NCBI GenBank assembly: GCA_023301795.1
Contig: JALZVU010000153.1
Coordinates: 1 to 35,954 of the forward strand
Reading direction: 5' to 3'
DNA from: Granulosicoccus sp.
GTDB taxonomy: Bacteria; Pseudomonadota; Gammaproteobacteria; Granulosicoccales; Granulosicoccaceae
Length of the DNA stretch: 35,954 nt
The notes beneath the pieces are model-generated. The model was not told the origin of the DNA and searched no databases. It saw only the letters and a program-made list of their open reading frames with translations. The translations under genes and the position numbers were made by a program. Within the stretch, counting starts at the first letter, position 1, and each line of letters opens with the position of its first letter. Shown here in pieces: positions 15,393-24,737 of the stretch.

Positions 15393-17172
15393 ACAGGCAG
15401 TTTTCTCGAATTCAGAGCTAAACCGGGTATTCCCATTTCATATTGCCATTTGCAAAAAATCAAGCAATGTCATTGTTGGTGTCGGCGCATCACTGCAAAA
15501 AGTGATCGGAGATTCATGGCATAACAACTCCCTTGATCAGATCTTTGAACTGGCTCGCCCCCGAAATACGGAACTTGATTTGGATGCAATGACTGCATCT
15601 GACAAGACGTTTGTTTTTCACCACAGGTTCAGCCCTTTGTCACTGCGCGGCTTATTTGTCGCGTTGCTCGACAATCAATTTATTTTTATTTGTAGCGTAG
15701 AAGTGATGACCCAAAATACGCTAAAAGAGTTGGGTCTAGGTATTAGTAATTTTGCCAAGAATGATCCCACTCCAGACATTATTATCTTGCACCAGTTTAG
15801 AGATTTGCAGCTACTTGATCAACAGAAACAAATTGAAGAACTAAGAAAGCTTGTTGTTGCTAGGGATACGTTTGATCAATACGCAAACACGGATGCTATG
15901 ACCGGCATAGGTAATCGCCGACACTTTTGGGCTCAGGGCTCAACCATGTTAAATGAAGTTTCTGAGGGTCAAAAAACTACCATATTATTGCTGGATCTGG
16001 ATGGATTCAAAGCTATTAATGATACTTACGGACATGATGTTGGCGATGAGGTTCTGAAGGTTGTGGCAACACGGTGCCAGCAAACGGTATCCGACCATGG
16101 CATTGTTTCTCGCCTCGGTGGAGATGAATTTGTAGCGCTTTTTCGCCTAGACAACTTAAACGCCGTAGGTGCGTTGGTAAGCAGTCTGATGGATGCGATA
16201 TCAGCGCCCATGGTCTGCATGAATAGACATCTTGTCGTCAGGCCCAGTATCGGGGTCTCTAGCCTCGACAACATGCAAAACATGGACGAGGCCATACACT
16301 ACGCTGACCTTGCGATGTATGAAGGGCGAAAAAAATCGAAGGGAACGATAAGTTGGTTTACGCCTGAAATGCAAGCGAATGAGGATCACCGCAAATCATT
16401 ACTGAGCGACATTGCTCAGGGAATACAGAATCGTGACGTTATTCCGTACTTCCAGCCGATTGTCGATATTCGTAAACAATGCGTCTATGGATACGAGGCA
16501 CTGGCGCGGTGGGAGCACCCAATTCATGGTCTGATGTTTCCGGGTGAGTTTATAGAGTTGGCAGCGGAAGCTGGTTGTCTGCATGAGTTGGATTACTGGA
16601 TCCTCGAATCGGCACTTGATCAACTCGCAGTGTGGGACCAACAAGGGAGTAAATTTTCTATTCACGTCAATTTTTGTGGAACGTCAATTCGGCACGGTCT
16701 GGATACAAAAATTATGAAATTGCTTTCAGAGCGACGAATAAAAGCGTCACGCCTGATGCTGGAACTGACTGAAACGACGTTGCTGGAATTTGAAGCGCCT
16801 GAGAAAAAAATACTTGATGACCTAGCAGCTCAAGGTGTGATCATTCAGTTGGATGATTTTGGCACAGGCTACTCCTCACTGACTCATCTGCACAATTTCC
16901 CAGTCAACGGTGTAAAGCTGGATCGCAGTTTCTTACTCAATTATCCAAACAATAAGCGCTGTCTTGCGCTTATTAAATCAGTATTGGGTATGACTCAGCA
17001 TTTGGACATGACGGTGGTGACCGAGGGTATTGAAACTCTTGAGCAGCTACAGTGGATTGAATCCATTGGCTGTCGCTATGGGCAAGGTTACTATTTTGGC
17101 AAACCTGCTCCAGCACAAGAGTGCCTTGTTGCGCTGGAGTCTTGGGTACCCACTCACGAGAAAGCGGCATGA
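15382..17172 (+). CDS. H-NOX-associated cyclic-di-GMP enzyme: HNOBA-GGDEF-EAL
   Basis: 596 residues. The N-terminal part (about 12-160: LNRVFPFHIAICKKSS...LDQIFELARPR) matches the heme-NO-binding-associated (HNOBA) domain that docks to H-NOX. A short helix (RDLQLLDQQKQIEELRKL) leads to the diguanylate cyclase domain with an intact GGDEF (246-250). The inhibitory RxxD site is missing (SDHG at that position). The EAL phosphodiesterase domain has EAL at 372-374, ELTET, DDFGTGYSS (D491, D492) and VTEGIET, so its catalytic residues look complete. Both synthesis and breakdown of c-di-GMP are possible. By analogy with known H-NOX/HaCE pairs, NO-bound H-NOX would shift the balance towards breakdown. 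The start overlaps the H-NOX stop. Confidence 0.94.
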   Translation: MHLEQAVFSNSELNRVFPFHIAICKKSSNVIVGVGASLQKVIGDSWHNNSLDQIFELARPRNTELDLDAMTASDKTFVFHHRFSPLSLRGLFVALLDNQFIFICSVEVMTQNTLKELGLGISNFAKNDPTPDIIILHQFRDLQLLDQQKQIEELRKLVVARDTFDQYANTDAMTGIGNRRHFWAQGSTMLNEVSEGQKTTILLLDLDGFKAINDTYGHDVGDEVLKVVATRCQQTVSDHGIVSRLGGDEFVALFRLDNLNAVGALVSSLMDAISAPMVCMNRHLVVRPSIGVSSLDNMQNMDEAIHYADLAMYEGRKKSKGTISWFTPEMQANEDHRKSLLSDIAQGIQNRDVIPYFQPIVDIRKQCVYGYEALARWEHPIHGLMFPGEFIELAAEAGCLHELDYWILESALDQLAVWDQQGSKFSIHVNFCGTSIRHGLDTKIMKLLSERRIKASRLMLELTETTLLEFEAPEKKILDDLAAQGVIIQLDDFGTGYSSLTHLHNFPVNGVKLDRSFLLNYPNNKRCLALIKSVLGMTQHLDMTVVTEGIETLEQLQWIESIGCRYGQGYYFGKPAPAQECLVALESWVPTHEKAA

Positions 17173-17506
17173 TGAATCGCAGAATAGGCGCCTGAATCGA
17201 TCTTGTTCGGTATTAGAGCGCTTTACAGTTGCTGCAGCACGCCAGCTGAGTCTAGGGACCATCTACAGCCCACACAACGCGCCGCATAACATAACTACGG
17301 CCATGCCAACTCCATTTAGCAGGTAAGTCCTGATGATAATCACAGATGATCTTACATGATTGATGGATGAATAGTGATTCATGATTTGTCGTACATGCCG
17401 ATAGAAGCAATGGTGCAAACGCAATAGAGTATCTCGTCGCTATGACACTCCAACTGTTTCTTTGGTCGCATACTCTGAAGGTGGTATGTAATGCCGTTGT
17501 ACCTCA
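17173..17506 (+). other. Intergenic region with right repeat copy, upstream of CHASE kinase
   Basis: 334 bp without a gene. It contains the right copy of the 27-bp direct repeat and a small stem ATGAAT/ATTCAT around 17367-17382. The kinase promoter should lie here, but no clear -35/-10 pair was found. No rho-independent terminator follows the GGDEF-EAL gene. Confidence 0.6.
17227..17253. repeat. 27-bp direct repeat, right copy
   Basis: Identical over 27 bases to 14594-14620. Here it lies in non-coding DNA downstream of the GGDEF-EAL stop. It still carries the esterase-like codons LLQHAS and stop, with an in-frame TAG 15 bases upstream. This suggests a relic of a second esterase 3' end. Confidence 0.95.
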
Positions 17507-20500
17507 ATGAGCAATTTCGACCATGATCTTAATTCAACTAAAGGCCTGCTCTCTATTCCGATCATAGTGCTCGTTGCTGGGTTAACGACGACTGCCATTG
17601 GCTGGTTTTTCGCAAATAAATTTGTCGCAGAGCATGATGAACAGCGCTTCACAATGGAAGCTAATCATCTTGCCTCTAAAGTGGTGAAACGAATCTCCAG
17701 ATACGAAGACGTTTTGCTTGGTGGTGTCGCACTATTTAGTGCCTCATCTCATGTATCACGAGCAGAGTGGCACGCCTATGTAACCCAGCTGGAGGTGGGC
17801 AAGCGACTACCGGGTATTCAAGGCGTCGGTTTTGCCGAGCAATTTCATTCGGAAGAACTCGTTGCCCACATAGACGCAATGCGTGCAGAAGGCTTTGTGG
17901 ACTACAAGATACGACCCGCAGAACCGCGGAGAGTATACACATCGATTATCTATCTGGAACCGTTTGATTGGCGCAATCGTCGAGCTCTTGGATTCGATAT
18001 GTTTTCAGAGCTCAATCGTCGTCAGGCAATGCAGCGTGCTCGCGATATGGGTGAATTCGCGATGTCTGGTAAGGTTGAATTAGTCCAGGAAACGAACAAT
18101 GACACACAGGCCGGTTTCCTGCTTTATCATCCAGTCTATAAAAATGGGATGATGACATCAACGGTTGCTCAACGGCGTCAGGCCCTGCAAGGTTACGTTT
18201 ATAGCCCATTTCGCGCTAACGATTTAATGCGTGGCATTCTTGACGATGGACTGTCAACTATCAGTTTTAAGGTCTATGACGGCGAATTGAGTGATGATGC
18301 CACTTTGTTGTATGACGGAAATACCGATTTATCAGAGTCCATAACAACTGAGGATAAATCACATTACACATCAACATTGACCGTGGAAGTGGCGGGCCGG
18401 CAATGGACGTTAGAAATATATTCCACGCCTTGGTTTGAAGTCGTTCAAGACAAAATGTTTTCGTACACCATTGTCGGTGCTGGGCTTCTGCTGAGTGTGT
18501 TGATGTGTGTGATAGCGGGGATGTGGATGTCGACCCAACGTCGTGTGGATAGGCGGACATCGGAGCTACGGACCCTGGAACTGATTAATAGCCGTATGTT
18601 GGAAAATCTTGCGGATGGTGTGGTTGCGTGTGATGCGAGTGGTCAGTTGAATTTGTTCAACAAAGTTGCGCGTGACTGGCATGGTATGGATCCAAGCCAA
18701 ATGCCGCAAGAGCAGTGGGCCGATTACTACGATCTATTTCACGGTGATGGCAAAACTCCCTTGCAGCAGCATGAGATCCCTCTTCTCATAGCGCTTAACG
18801 GTGAGCACATCCGTGATATTGAAATGAGTATCGTTGCTAAAGGCGAAGCACCGCGATTCGTGCTTGTCAGTGGTGGACCAATAGAAGGTCCGAAAGGAGA
18901 GACATTGGGCGCAGTTGTGGTGATGCGTGACTTGAGTGAGCGTAAACAGGCCGAAATGGAAGTACAGCGGCAACAGCAATTTTTGCGGCAAGTCATTGAC
19001 TTGAGTCCCCATCTAATCTTTGCCAAAGATCAGCAAGGCCGCTTTGTGTTAGCCAATGAGGCCGTTGCCCAATTTTATGGAACAACGGTGGCGTCGCTTA
19101 TCGGAATGCTGGAGTCAGACTTCAATAACGATAAAGAAGAAATCGAAAGCTTCTCAAAGAAAGAGCAATGGGTTTTATCATTCTGGGAAGATCAAGTAAC
19201 ACCGGAAGAGAAGATTACAGGTGCTAACAGCAAAGAGCTCTGGATGCATACAGTGCGACGACCCATTATGTCGATGAAAGATGACATTGAGCTTGTATTA
19301 GGTATCTCAACGGACATCACAACCCAGCGGCGTTACGCCAAGGATGTCCTAGAACTTAATGCGAATCTTGAGCAACGTGTTGTGGAGCGAACAGCGAGAT
19401 TGCAAGGAGCGAATGCCGAACTTAAGACTTCCAAATTGGAAGCTGAACAGGCGAATCATGCTAAATCCACATTTCTGGCTGCTATGAGTCATGAGATTCG
19501 AACGCCAATGAATGGGATTATCGGTATGGTTGAAGTGCTTGCCCATAGCCGTCTGGATACGGGACAAAAAGATGCAGTACACACGATTCAAAATTCTGCA
19601 TTCGCACTGCTGAGCCTCATTGACAACGTGTTGGACTTCTCCAAGATTGAAGCTGGACGACTGGATCTTGAACACATGCCGGTTACCCTCTTTGAGTTAG
19701 CTCGCGAGACCTGCTCTTCACTGTCCCAGATGGCGCATCACAAGGGCGTTGATCTTACATTATATGTTGATCCTCAGACGCCGCATGAGATCTGGTCTGA
19801 TGCAACACGACTGCGTCAAGTGCTCTACAACCTGATCGGTAATGCCATAAAATTCAGCGGTGGAAGGGAAGATGTACGAGGTCGAGTATCAGTGCTATTA
19901 GCCGCGTCCGAGGTGCAGTTTCCTCATGTTGCCTTGATCGTCAAAGACAACGGCATTGGAATAGAAAGCGATACTGTTACCAGATTGTTTGACTCTTTCA
20001 GCCAAGCGGAAAATTCAACGACACGACGCTATGGCGGCAGCGGACTAGGTCTGGCCATTTGTAAGCGACTAGTCGATTTGATGGATGGAGAGATTCTAGT
20101 TGAGAGTGAGCCAGGCGTTGGGTCGACCTTTACCGTCAAGCTGCCTATTGACGTCAATGCTGAGACCACCATCGGTGATTTACCTTACGTGGAAGATCTG
20201 GATTGTGTGGTGGTGCCCGGCGAATTCGCAAGCTCCACCGACCTGTTTGCCTTGCTTAAGCCAGCTGGTGCTCGTGTGCACGTAGCCAAGACTATCGCGA
20301 AAGCGATTGAATGCGCAAAATCGCTACCGTCAGCGATCATTATCATTCAAGACTTCCGGCGCAATCGTGCGTCTATTCCAAAGTCACGCTTACTTAAAAT
20401 CTCCGAATCGGTCCCCGAAGCTCGTGTATTGCTGTTGACCTGGAACCGGCCTCATCGCAAACAGATGATGGAGATTAACGTTGTGATGCATGACGGTGCG

Positions 20501-21427
20501 GCGTTGGAACAATTGAGCTTCCTGAAAGCTGTTGCCATTGCTGCCGGTCGTCGGTCGCCTGAAGACTTTGTAGATACACACGTACAGGCACTATCGCACG
20601 ATCAAAGACCAGTTGTTAGCATTGCAGATGCTCGCGCACAAGGCCGTTTGATACTGGTAGCCGAAGACGATAGCACCAATCAGAAAGTTATTCTGCGACA
20701 ACTCCAGCTACTGGGCTATGTTGCTGAGGTTGCGGCCGACGGTGTCAAGGCCCTCGATCTATGGCGAAACAACCAGTACGCATTACTGTTAACTGATTTA
20801 CACATGCCAGACATGGATGGCTACGAACTGACAAAAGCCATTCGTGCTGAGGAATCTGCTGGGGTACGTCTACCAATCATTGCTCTCACGGCCAATGCTC
20901 TGAAAGGAGAGGCAATTCGCGCAAAGCAAGCTGGTATGGATGATTACATGACGAAACCTGCTCAGTTGCAGCTGCTAGAAACCAATCTTAGTCACTGGTT
21001 GGGCACACAAGAAAAATTGCTGGAAGCTGCTAACGATGCAAAGCTTCCACTGGAAACTAGTCAGCGAGTACAGCGTATTGATCTGAGCGTTCTGACGGAT
21101 CTTGTCGGTAGCGATGAGGATACGTTGCAAGAATTACTTAAGGACTACTTACACACAGCAAAAGATGTAGCCTGCGAGTTACATGAAACTGCCGTCCCTG
21201 AGGACGCAAGCCGAATCAAGCAATTGGCGCATAAGCTGAAATCCTCATCACGTGCAGTTGGAGCACTCTCATTAGGCGATACATGTGCAGAGCTTGAGAA
21301 CGCATGTAGCGTGTCAGACTATGTAGTAGTCATTGATAAACTAGCCGAGTTTAAGTCGCGATTTGTTGCTGTTGAAGCACAGATTGTTGCGCGACTAAGC
21401 GATCCGGATATCGGTGCGAGACGTTAA
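17507..21427 (+). CDS. Hybrid sensor histidine kinase: CHASE-PAS-PAS-HisKA-HATPase-REC-HPt
   Basis: 1306 residues. Membrane segment 1 is at about 16-38. A periplasmic CHASE domain follows (LPGIQGVGFAE; YLEPFDWRNRRALGFDM), then membrane segment 2 at about 322-345. Two PAS domains (about 360-480 and 490-610) and a coiled linker lead to HisKA with H662 (MSHEIRTPMNG). The HATPase domain has N, G1 (DNGIGI) and G2 (GGSGLGLAI) boxes. A degenerate receiver-like stretch precedes a receiver with phospho-acceptor D1097 (LTDLHMPDMDG), and a C-terminal HPt domain has H1242 (LAHKLKSSSR). The architecture is a full phosphorelay of the BarA/ArcB type with an external ligand sensor; the ligand is unknown. The next gene encodes a receiver protein 64 bp downstream and is the obvious output. 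No strong ribosome binding site precedes the ATG at 17507. Confidence 0.94.
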   Translation: MSNFDHDLNSTKGLLSIPIIVLVAGLTTTAIGWFFANKFVAEHDEQRFTMEANHLASKVVKRISRYEDVLLGGVALFSASSHVSRAEWHAYVTQLEVGKRLPGIQGVGFAEQFHSEELVAHIDAMRAEGFVDYKIRPAEPRRVYTSIIYLEPFDWRNRRALGFDMFSELNRRQAMQRARDMGEFAMSGKVELVQETNNDTQAGFLLYHPVYKNGMMTSTVAQRRQALQGYVYSPFRANDLMRGILDDGLSTISFKVYDGELSDDATLLYDGNTDLSESITTEDKSHYTSTLTVEVAGRQWTLEIYSTPWFEVVQDKMFSYTIVGAGLLLSVLMCVIAGMWMSTQRRVDRRTSELRTLELINSRMLENLADGVVACDASGQLNLFNKVARDWHGMDPSQMPQEQWADYYDLFHGDGKTPLQQHEIPLLIALNGEHIRDIEMSIVAKGEAPRFVLVSGGPIEGPKGETLGAVVVMRDLSERKQAEMEVQRQQQFLRQVIDLSPHLIFAKDQQGRFVLANEAVAQFYGTTVASLIGMLESDFNNDKEEIESFSKKEQWVLSFWEDQVTPEEKITGANSKELWMHTVRRPIMSMKDDIELVLGISTDITTQRRYAKDVLELNANLEQRVVERTARLQGANAELKTSKLEAEQANHAKSTFLAAMSHEIRTPMNGIIGMVEVLAHSRLDTGQKDAVHTIQNSAFALLSLIDNVLDFSKIEAGRLDLEHMPVTLFELARETCSSLSQMAHHKGVDLTLYVDPQTPHEIWSDATRLRQVLYNLIGNAIKFSGGREDVRGRVSVLLAASEVQFPHVALIVKDNGIGIESDTVTRLFDSFSQAENSTTRRYGGSGLGLAICKRLVDLMDGEILVESEPGVGSTFTVKLPIDVNAETTIGDLPYVEDLDCVVVPGEFASSTDLFALLKPAGARVHVAKTIAKAIECAKSLPSAIIIIQDFRRNRASIPKSRLLKISESVPEARVLLLTWNRPHRKQMMEINVVMHDGAALEQLSFLKAVAIAAGRRSPEDFVDTHVQALSHDQRPVVSIADARAQGRLILVAEDDSTNQKVILRQLQLLGYVAEVAADGVKALDLWRNNQYALLLTDLHMPDMDGYELTKAIRAEESAGVRLPIIALTANALKGEAIRAKQAGMDDYMTKPAQLQLLETNLSHWLGTQEKLLEAANDAKLPLETSQRVQRIDLSVLTDLVGSDEDTLQELLKDYLHTAKDVACELHETAVPEDASRIKQLAHKLKSSSRAVGALSLGDTCAELENACSVSDYVVVIDKLAEFKSRFVAVEAQIVARLSDPDIGARR

Positions 21428-21491
21428 TCGAGTGAAAATACAATTGATTGATACTCTTACGCTCACCAAAAAAGATCCATAGGAAATCAGA

Positions 21492-22646
21492 ATGAAAAAT
21501 AAAGTACTTTTTGTAGATGATGACGAGACTTTTCTCAAAATCTACTTGAAGGTATTAGGTGAGCGGTTTGATGTATTAACGGCAAGCAGTGGCGAGATCG
21601 CACTCGGTGTTATCGAAGCTGAGGGACCGTTTTGCGTTGTTGTCTCTGACATGCAAATGCCGGGTATGGATGGTGTTGAGCTACTTGAGAGGCTGAAAAG
21701 CACGGCACCAGATACGGTGCGCATAATGCTGACAGGTGTGTCCGATCAAACTGTTGCTGCAAATGCTGTCAACCAGGGTGAGATATTCCGGTTTCTGGCA
21801 AAACCGCCAAAGCGCGAAATGCTTATTGAAGCGGTAGAGGCTGGTATTCGTCAACACCAACTGATTTGTGCAGAACAGGTGCTGTTAGAGCGAACGCTGA
21901 AGGGCAGTGTGGAGGCATTGGCGCATGTATTGTCTTTGTCCGATCCGCAGATATTTGGCCGAACCGAACGTATAACCGAGCTTATGAAAGCCTGCGCGTG
22001 TGAGCTTGATATTGACGATCACTGGGAATTGGAAACCAGTGCAATGTTGAGCCAGATAGGCTGTATTACATTGCCGCATGAGCTCATCGCGAAAACGATA
22101 AGTAATCGATCTTTGAGTCAATCAGAGCAGGCCATTTACGCGCGTTTCCCTGCAGCAAGCGCAGAACTGATCAGTAGAATTCCAAGGATGGAATCCATTG
22201 CGAACATTATTCGCCATCAGCTTAAACGATACGATGGTGGTGGCCTACAAAGTGCGGAGCTAAAAGGTGAGCAAATCCCCATTGGATCACGCATCCTCAA
22301 GGTTCTGCACGATTTTGTTCGTTTGGAATCAAACGAACGAACAAGTGTAAACACGATATTACAAATGGCAAAGAGCAGTAGTCAATATGATCCGAATGTC
22401 ATTGCTGCATTGACAGCGATAGTTAAACGTGAAAATACAGGAGCGTCGGCTCAAGTTGAGGTGGTTGATGTATCACGGCTCAAAGTCAGCATGATTATCG
22501 CGCAGGAGATCATCCATCTTAAAACCGGCGCTGTACTGGTGGGTAATGGTCAAAAAGTAACTGACACGCTCAGCAAACGATTGTTGAATTTTGCAGAGTC
22601 AAAAATGATCGATGTGATGATACACGTACAGAGGCCACCCTTATGA
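21492..22646 (+). CDS. Response regulator: receiver plus degenerate HD-GYP domain
   Basis: 384 residues; the ATG at 21492 has AGGA eight bases upstream. The receiver domain (1-120) is intact: acidic residues D9-D11, phospho-acceptor D53 (VSDMQMPGMDG) and K104 (LAKPP). The second half resembles HD-GYP c-di-GMP phosphodiesterases of the RpfG type, but the signature residues are lost. The metal-binding HD is replaced in SAMLSQIGCITLPHELI (usual form LHDIGKI), and the HHE...DGxGYP segment reads RHQLKRYDGGGLQ. It is therefore probably a non-catalytic binding or partner domain. In Shewanella and Vibrio a degenerate HD-GYP receiver (HnoD) belongs to the H-NOX signalling network, so proximity to H-NOX is suggestive. 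It probably receives phosphate from the hybrid kinase upstream. Confidence 0.9.
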   Translation: MKNKVLFVDDDETFLKIYLKVLGERFDVLTASSGEIALGVIEAEGPFCVVVSDMQMPGMDGVELLERLKSTAPDTVRIMLTGVSDQTVAANAVNQGEIFRFLAKPPKREMLIEAVEAGIRQHQLICAEQVLLERTLKGSVEALAHVLSLSDPQIFGRTERITELMKACACELDIDDHWELETSAMLSQIGCITLPHELIAKTISNRSLSQSEQAIYARFPAASAELISRIPRMESIANIIRHQLKRYDGGGLQSAELKGEQIPIGSRILKVLHDFVRLESNERTSVNTILQMAKSSSQYDPNVIAALTAIVKRENTGASAQVEVVDVSRLKVSMIIAQEIIHLKTGAVLVGNGQKVTDTLSKRLLNFAESKMIDVMIHVQRPPL

Positions 22647-22679
22647 GCTTGACCCAATTTCGATAGAGGTCTTAGATAA

Positions 22680-22907
22680 ACTCTAAAAATTGGTGATGCT
22701 GTGAATATCGGTCAACGGCTTGAGCAGTTAGGTAAGGAGGTCTATCCCGCTGATACTGATGTCTGGATTCTTATTAGCGGTGAAACAGTAGATAAACTCG
22801 TATCTGAATTTACATCTATCGAGGCAGGTAACTACAAACTCAAAGGTCGTTCTGGAGAGATTGAAGTGCTCAAGCTGATTGGAACGGGAAGCTATAGCCA
22901 ATCATGA
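22680..22907 (+). pseudogene. 5'-truncated relic of a class III adenylate/guanylate cyclase
   Basis: The frame encodes IGDAVNIGQRLEQLGKE, then WILISGETVDKL and YKLKGRSGEIEVLKLIG. This matches the C-terminal third of class III cyclase domains (usual form GDTVN.AARLE..., ISEET, LKGR..P..VY.L). The N-terminal part with the metal-binding aspartates is absent: a stop (TAA, 22677-22679) lies in frame just upstream, and no cyclase-like sequence is seen in the preceding gene. The only in-frame initiation codon is a GTG at 22701, which would give 68 residues. It cannot be catalytic. It follows the degenerate HD-GYP regulator by 34 bp, suggesting deletion of a former cyclase gene. Confidence 0.7.
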
Positions 22908-23323
22908 ATATCTAGAATTGATGATGATTTTTGCTGACGATTAGTTGACGTTCAACGTGTTGTCACGTTTTAACTATTCAGCAATAGGCTCTGTTTTCCA
23001 ATGTGTAACCCATCTGGTTGCAAACGCTCTGAGTGGGCGGCTATCAACTCAATTGTGGTTTAAGCATTAAAAGTGATTGTATTTTTGTACACGTTTGCAG
23101 CATTAAAGTACTGGTTTGATATTTTTGACAAGCGTATGTTTAAGTCGTGCTCGGCGGGAATAGTCATTGTGAATTTTTCTCAGCACTGACACAGCTGACC
23201 GAAAGCACGACAACACTTATCCAAACCAGCAGGCGTGATGCGCCAATTACGCACGTGATGGTATCGGCTGAGTGCTCATTGCCTCTCGCAGGATCGAGGT
23301 GCTGTCACGACTCAGGAGGACCT
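22908..23323 (+). other. Intergenic region upstream of the sugar-binding protein gene
   Basis: About 416 bp, AT-rich between 23040 and 23140. The reading frame of the downstream gene is open from 23147, but the residues before the ATG at 23324 are not protein-like and precede a clear signal peptide. A TTGACA hexamer at 23125-23130 has no good -10 partner at the right distance. No repeats or terminator were recognised. Confidence 0.5.
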
Positions 23324-24646
23324 ATGTTGAAATCTTTTCGAACTACCTTAGCGCCGATCGCGTGTCTTGTTTTTAGCGCGATCTCAGCAACAGCGATGGC
23401 AGAAACGATCACCATCGCAACGGTCGACAACGGCGACATGGTCCGTATGCAGCGACTGACGGAGCACTTCACCAAAGACAATCCAGACGTTACCGTTGAA
23501 TGGGTAACGCTTGATGAGAACACACTGCGTCAACGCGCCACCACCGACATAGCCACAGGCGGTGGCCAGTTCGATGTGGTTACGATCGGTACCTATGAAG
23601 CGTCAATCTGGGCTCAGCGAGACTGGCTGCTACCTTTGGACGATCTGCCGGGTGGATACGATATTGGCGATCTCCTTGAGCCGGTTCGATCCGGGCTTTC
23701 GCATGATGGCGTACTGTATGGCGCGCCGTTCTATGGCGAGTCCTCTTTCACCATGTACCGCACTGACCTGTTCGATACGGCGGGATTGGAAATGCCTGAT
23801 GAGCCCACTTGGGAGTTTATAAAACAAGCAGCAAACACACTGACTGATCGGGACAATGGGATCTCCGGTATCTGTCTAAGAGGCAAACCTGGCTGGGGTG
23901 AGAACATGGCATTGCTCACCTCCATTGCAAACTCCTATGGTGCCAGCTGGTTTGACATGGACTGGCAACCTCAGCTTGACAGTGAAGCTTGGAATAACGC
24001 GCTCACTACCTACTCAGATCTGCTTACGCAAAACGGTCCTGTGGATGCATCACTCATGGGCTATCAGGAAAATCTGGCGCTGTTTCAACAAGGCCAGTGT
24101 GCGATGTGGGTAGATGCAACAGCCGCCGGACAGTTCGTCATAAACGAAGATTCGATGGTGGCAGATTCAGTCGGCTTTGCGATGGCACCTGACAATGGCT
24201 TAGGTAAGCGCGCCAATTGGTTATGGGCCTGGGCGTTGGCTATTCCACAAAATACCGAGCACAAGGAAACTGCCAAGAAGTTCGTCGCCTGGGCAACTTC
24301 GAAAGAGTATCTCGCTCTGGTTGCTGAAACTGATGGCTGGGCCAGCGTACCGCCGGGTACTCGCAAGTCCTTGTATGACAACCCTGAATATCAGAAAGTC
24401 CCATTTGCTGCCATGACGCTTGCCAGCATCGAAGCTGCTGATCCGTCCAAACCGACAGTAGACGACGTGCCTTATACCGGGGTTCAATTCGTGGACCTAC
24501 CCGAATTCACAGGAATTGGCACAGCAGTTGGCCGACAGATCGCAAACGTCCTTGAAGATTCTGCCACCGTGGAGGACGCGCTCAAAAATTCCCAGTGGGT
24601 AACCGAGAAGCAAATGACACGTGTTGAGATGCTAAACAGAGATTAG
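23324..24646 (+). CDS. ABC transporter substrate-binding protein, sugar/polyol type (orphan)
   Basis: 440 residues from the ATG at 23324, which follows a strong AGGAGG. Residues 1-26 are a Sec signal peptide ending ATAMA. The rest has the family-1 extracellular solute-binding fold: FTKDNPDVTVEWVTLDENTLRQR near the start, GGGQFDVVTIGTYE, and YGAPFYGESSFTMYRTDLF at the hinge. It is similar in outline to mannitol/sorbitol (SmoE-like) binding proteins. No permease or ATPase genes of an ABC system follow; the next gene is an NCS1-type permease 91 bp on. It must either work with a transporter encoded elsewhere or serve as a sensor protein. The exact ligand is not predictable. Confidence 0.9.
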   Translation: MLKSFRTTLAPIACLVFSAISATAMAETITIATVDNGDMVRMQRLTEHFTKDNPDVTVEWVTLDENTLRQRATTDIATGGGQFDVVTIGTYEASIWAQRDWLLPLDDLPGGYDIGDLLEPVRSGLSHDGVLYGAPFYGESSFTMYRTDLFDTAGLEMPDEPTWEFIKQAANTLTDRDNGISGICLRGKPGWGENMALLTSIANSYGASWFDMDWQPQLDSEAWNNALTTYSDLLTQNGPVDASLMGYQENLALFQQGQCAMWVDATAAGQFVINEDSMVADSVGFAMAPDNGLGKRANWLWAWALAIPQNTEHKETAKKFVAWATSKEYLALVAETDGWASVPPGTRKSLYDNPEYQKVPFAAMTLASIEAADPSKPTVDDVPYTGVQFVDLPEFTGIGTAVGRQIANVLEDSATVEDALKNSQWVTEKQMTRVEMLNRD

Positions 24647-24737
24647 GGGCAACAAAGTAGGGGACAGGAAATAAGGATTGGTGCGTAGCAAGATGGCTGC
24701 GTACCGAAAAAAAACATCAATCAGGAGAATAAAAACG

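Noticed and set aside
23147-23323. Longer start for the sugar-binding protein
   Set aside because: The ATG at 23324 has a strong AGGAGG and begins a perfect signal peptide, which a longer start would bury.
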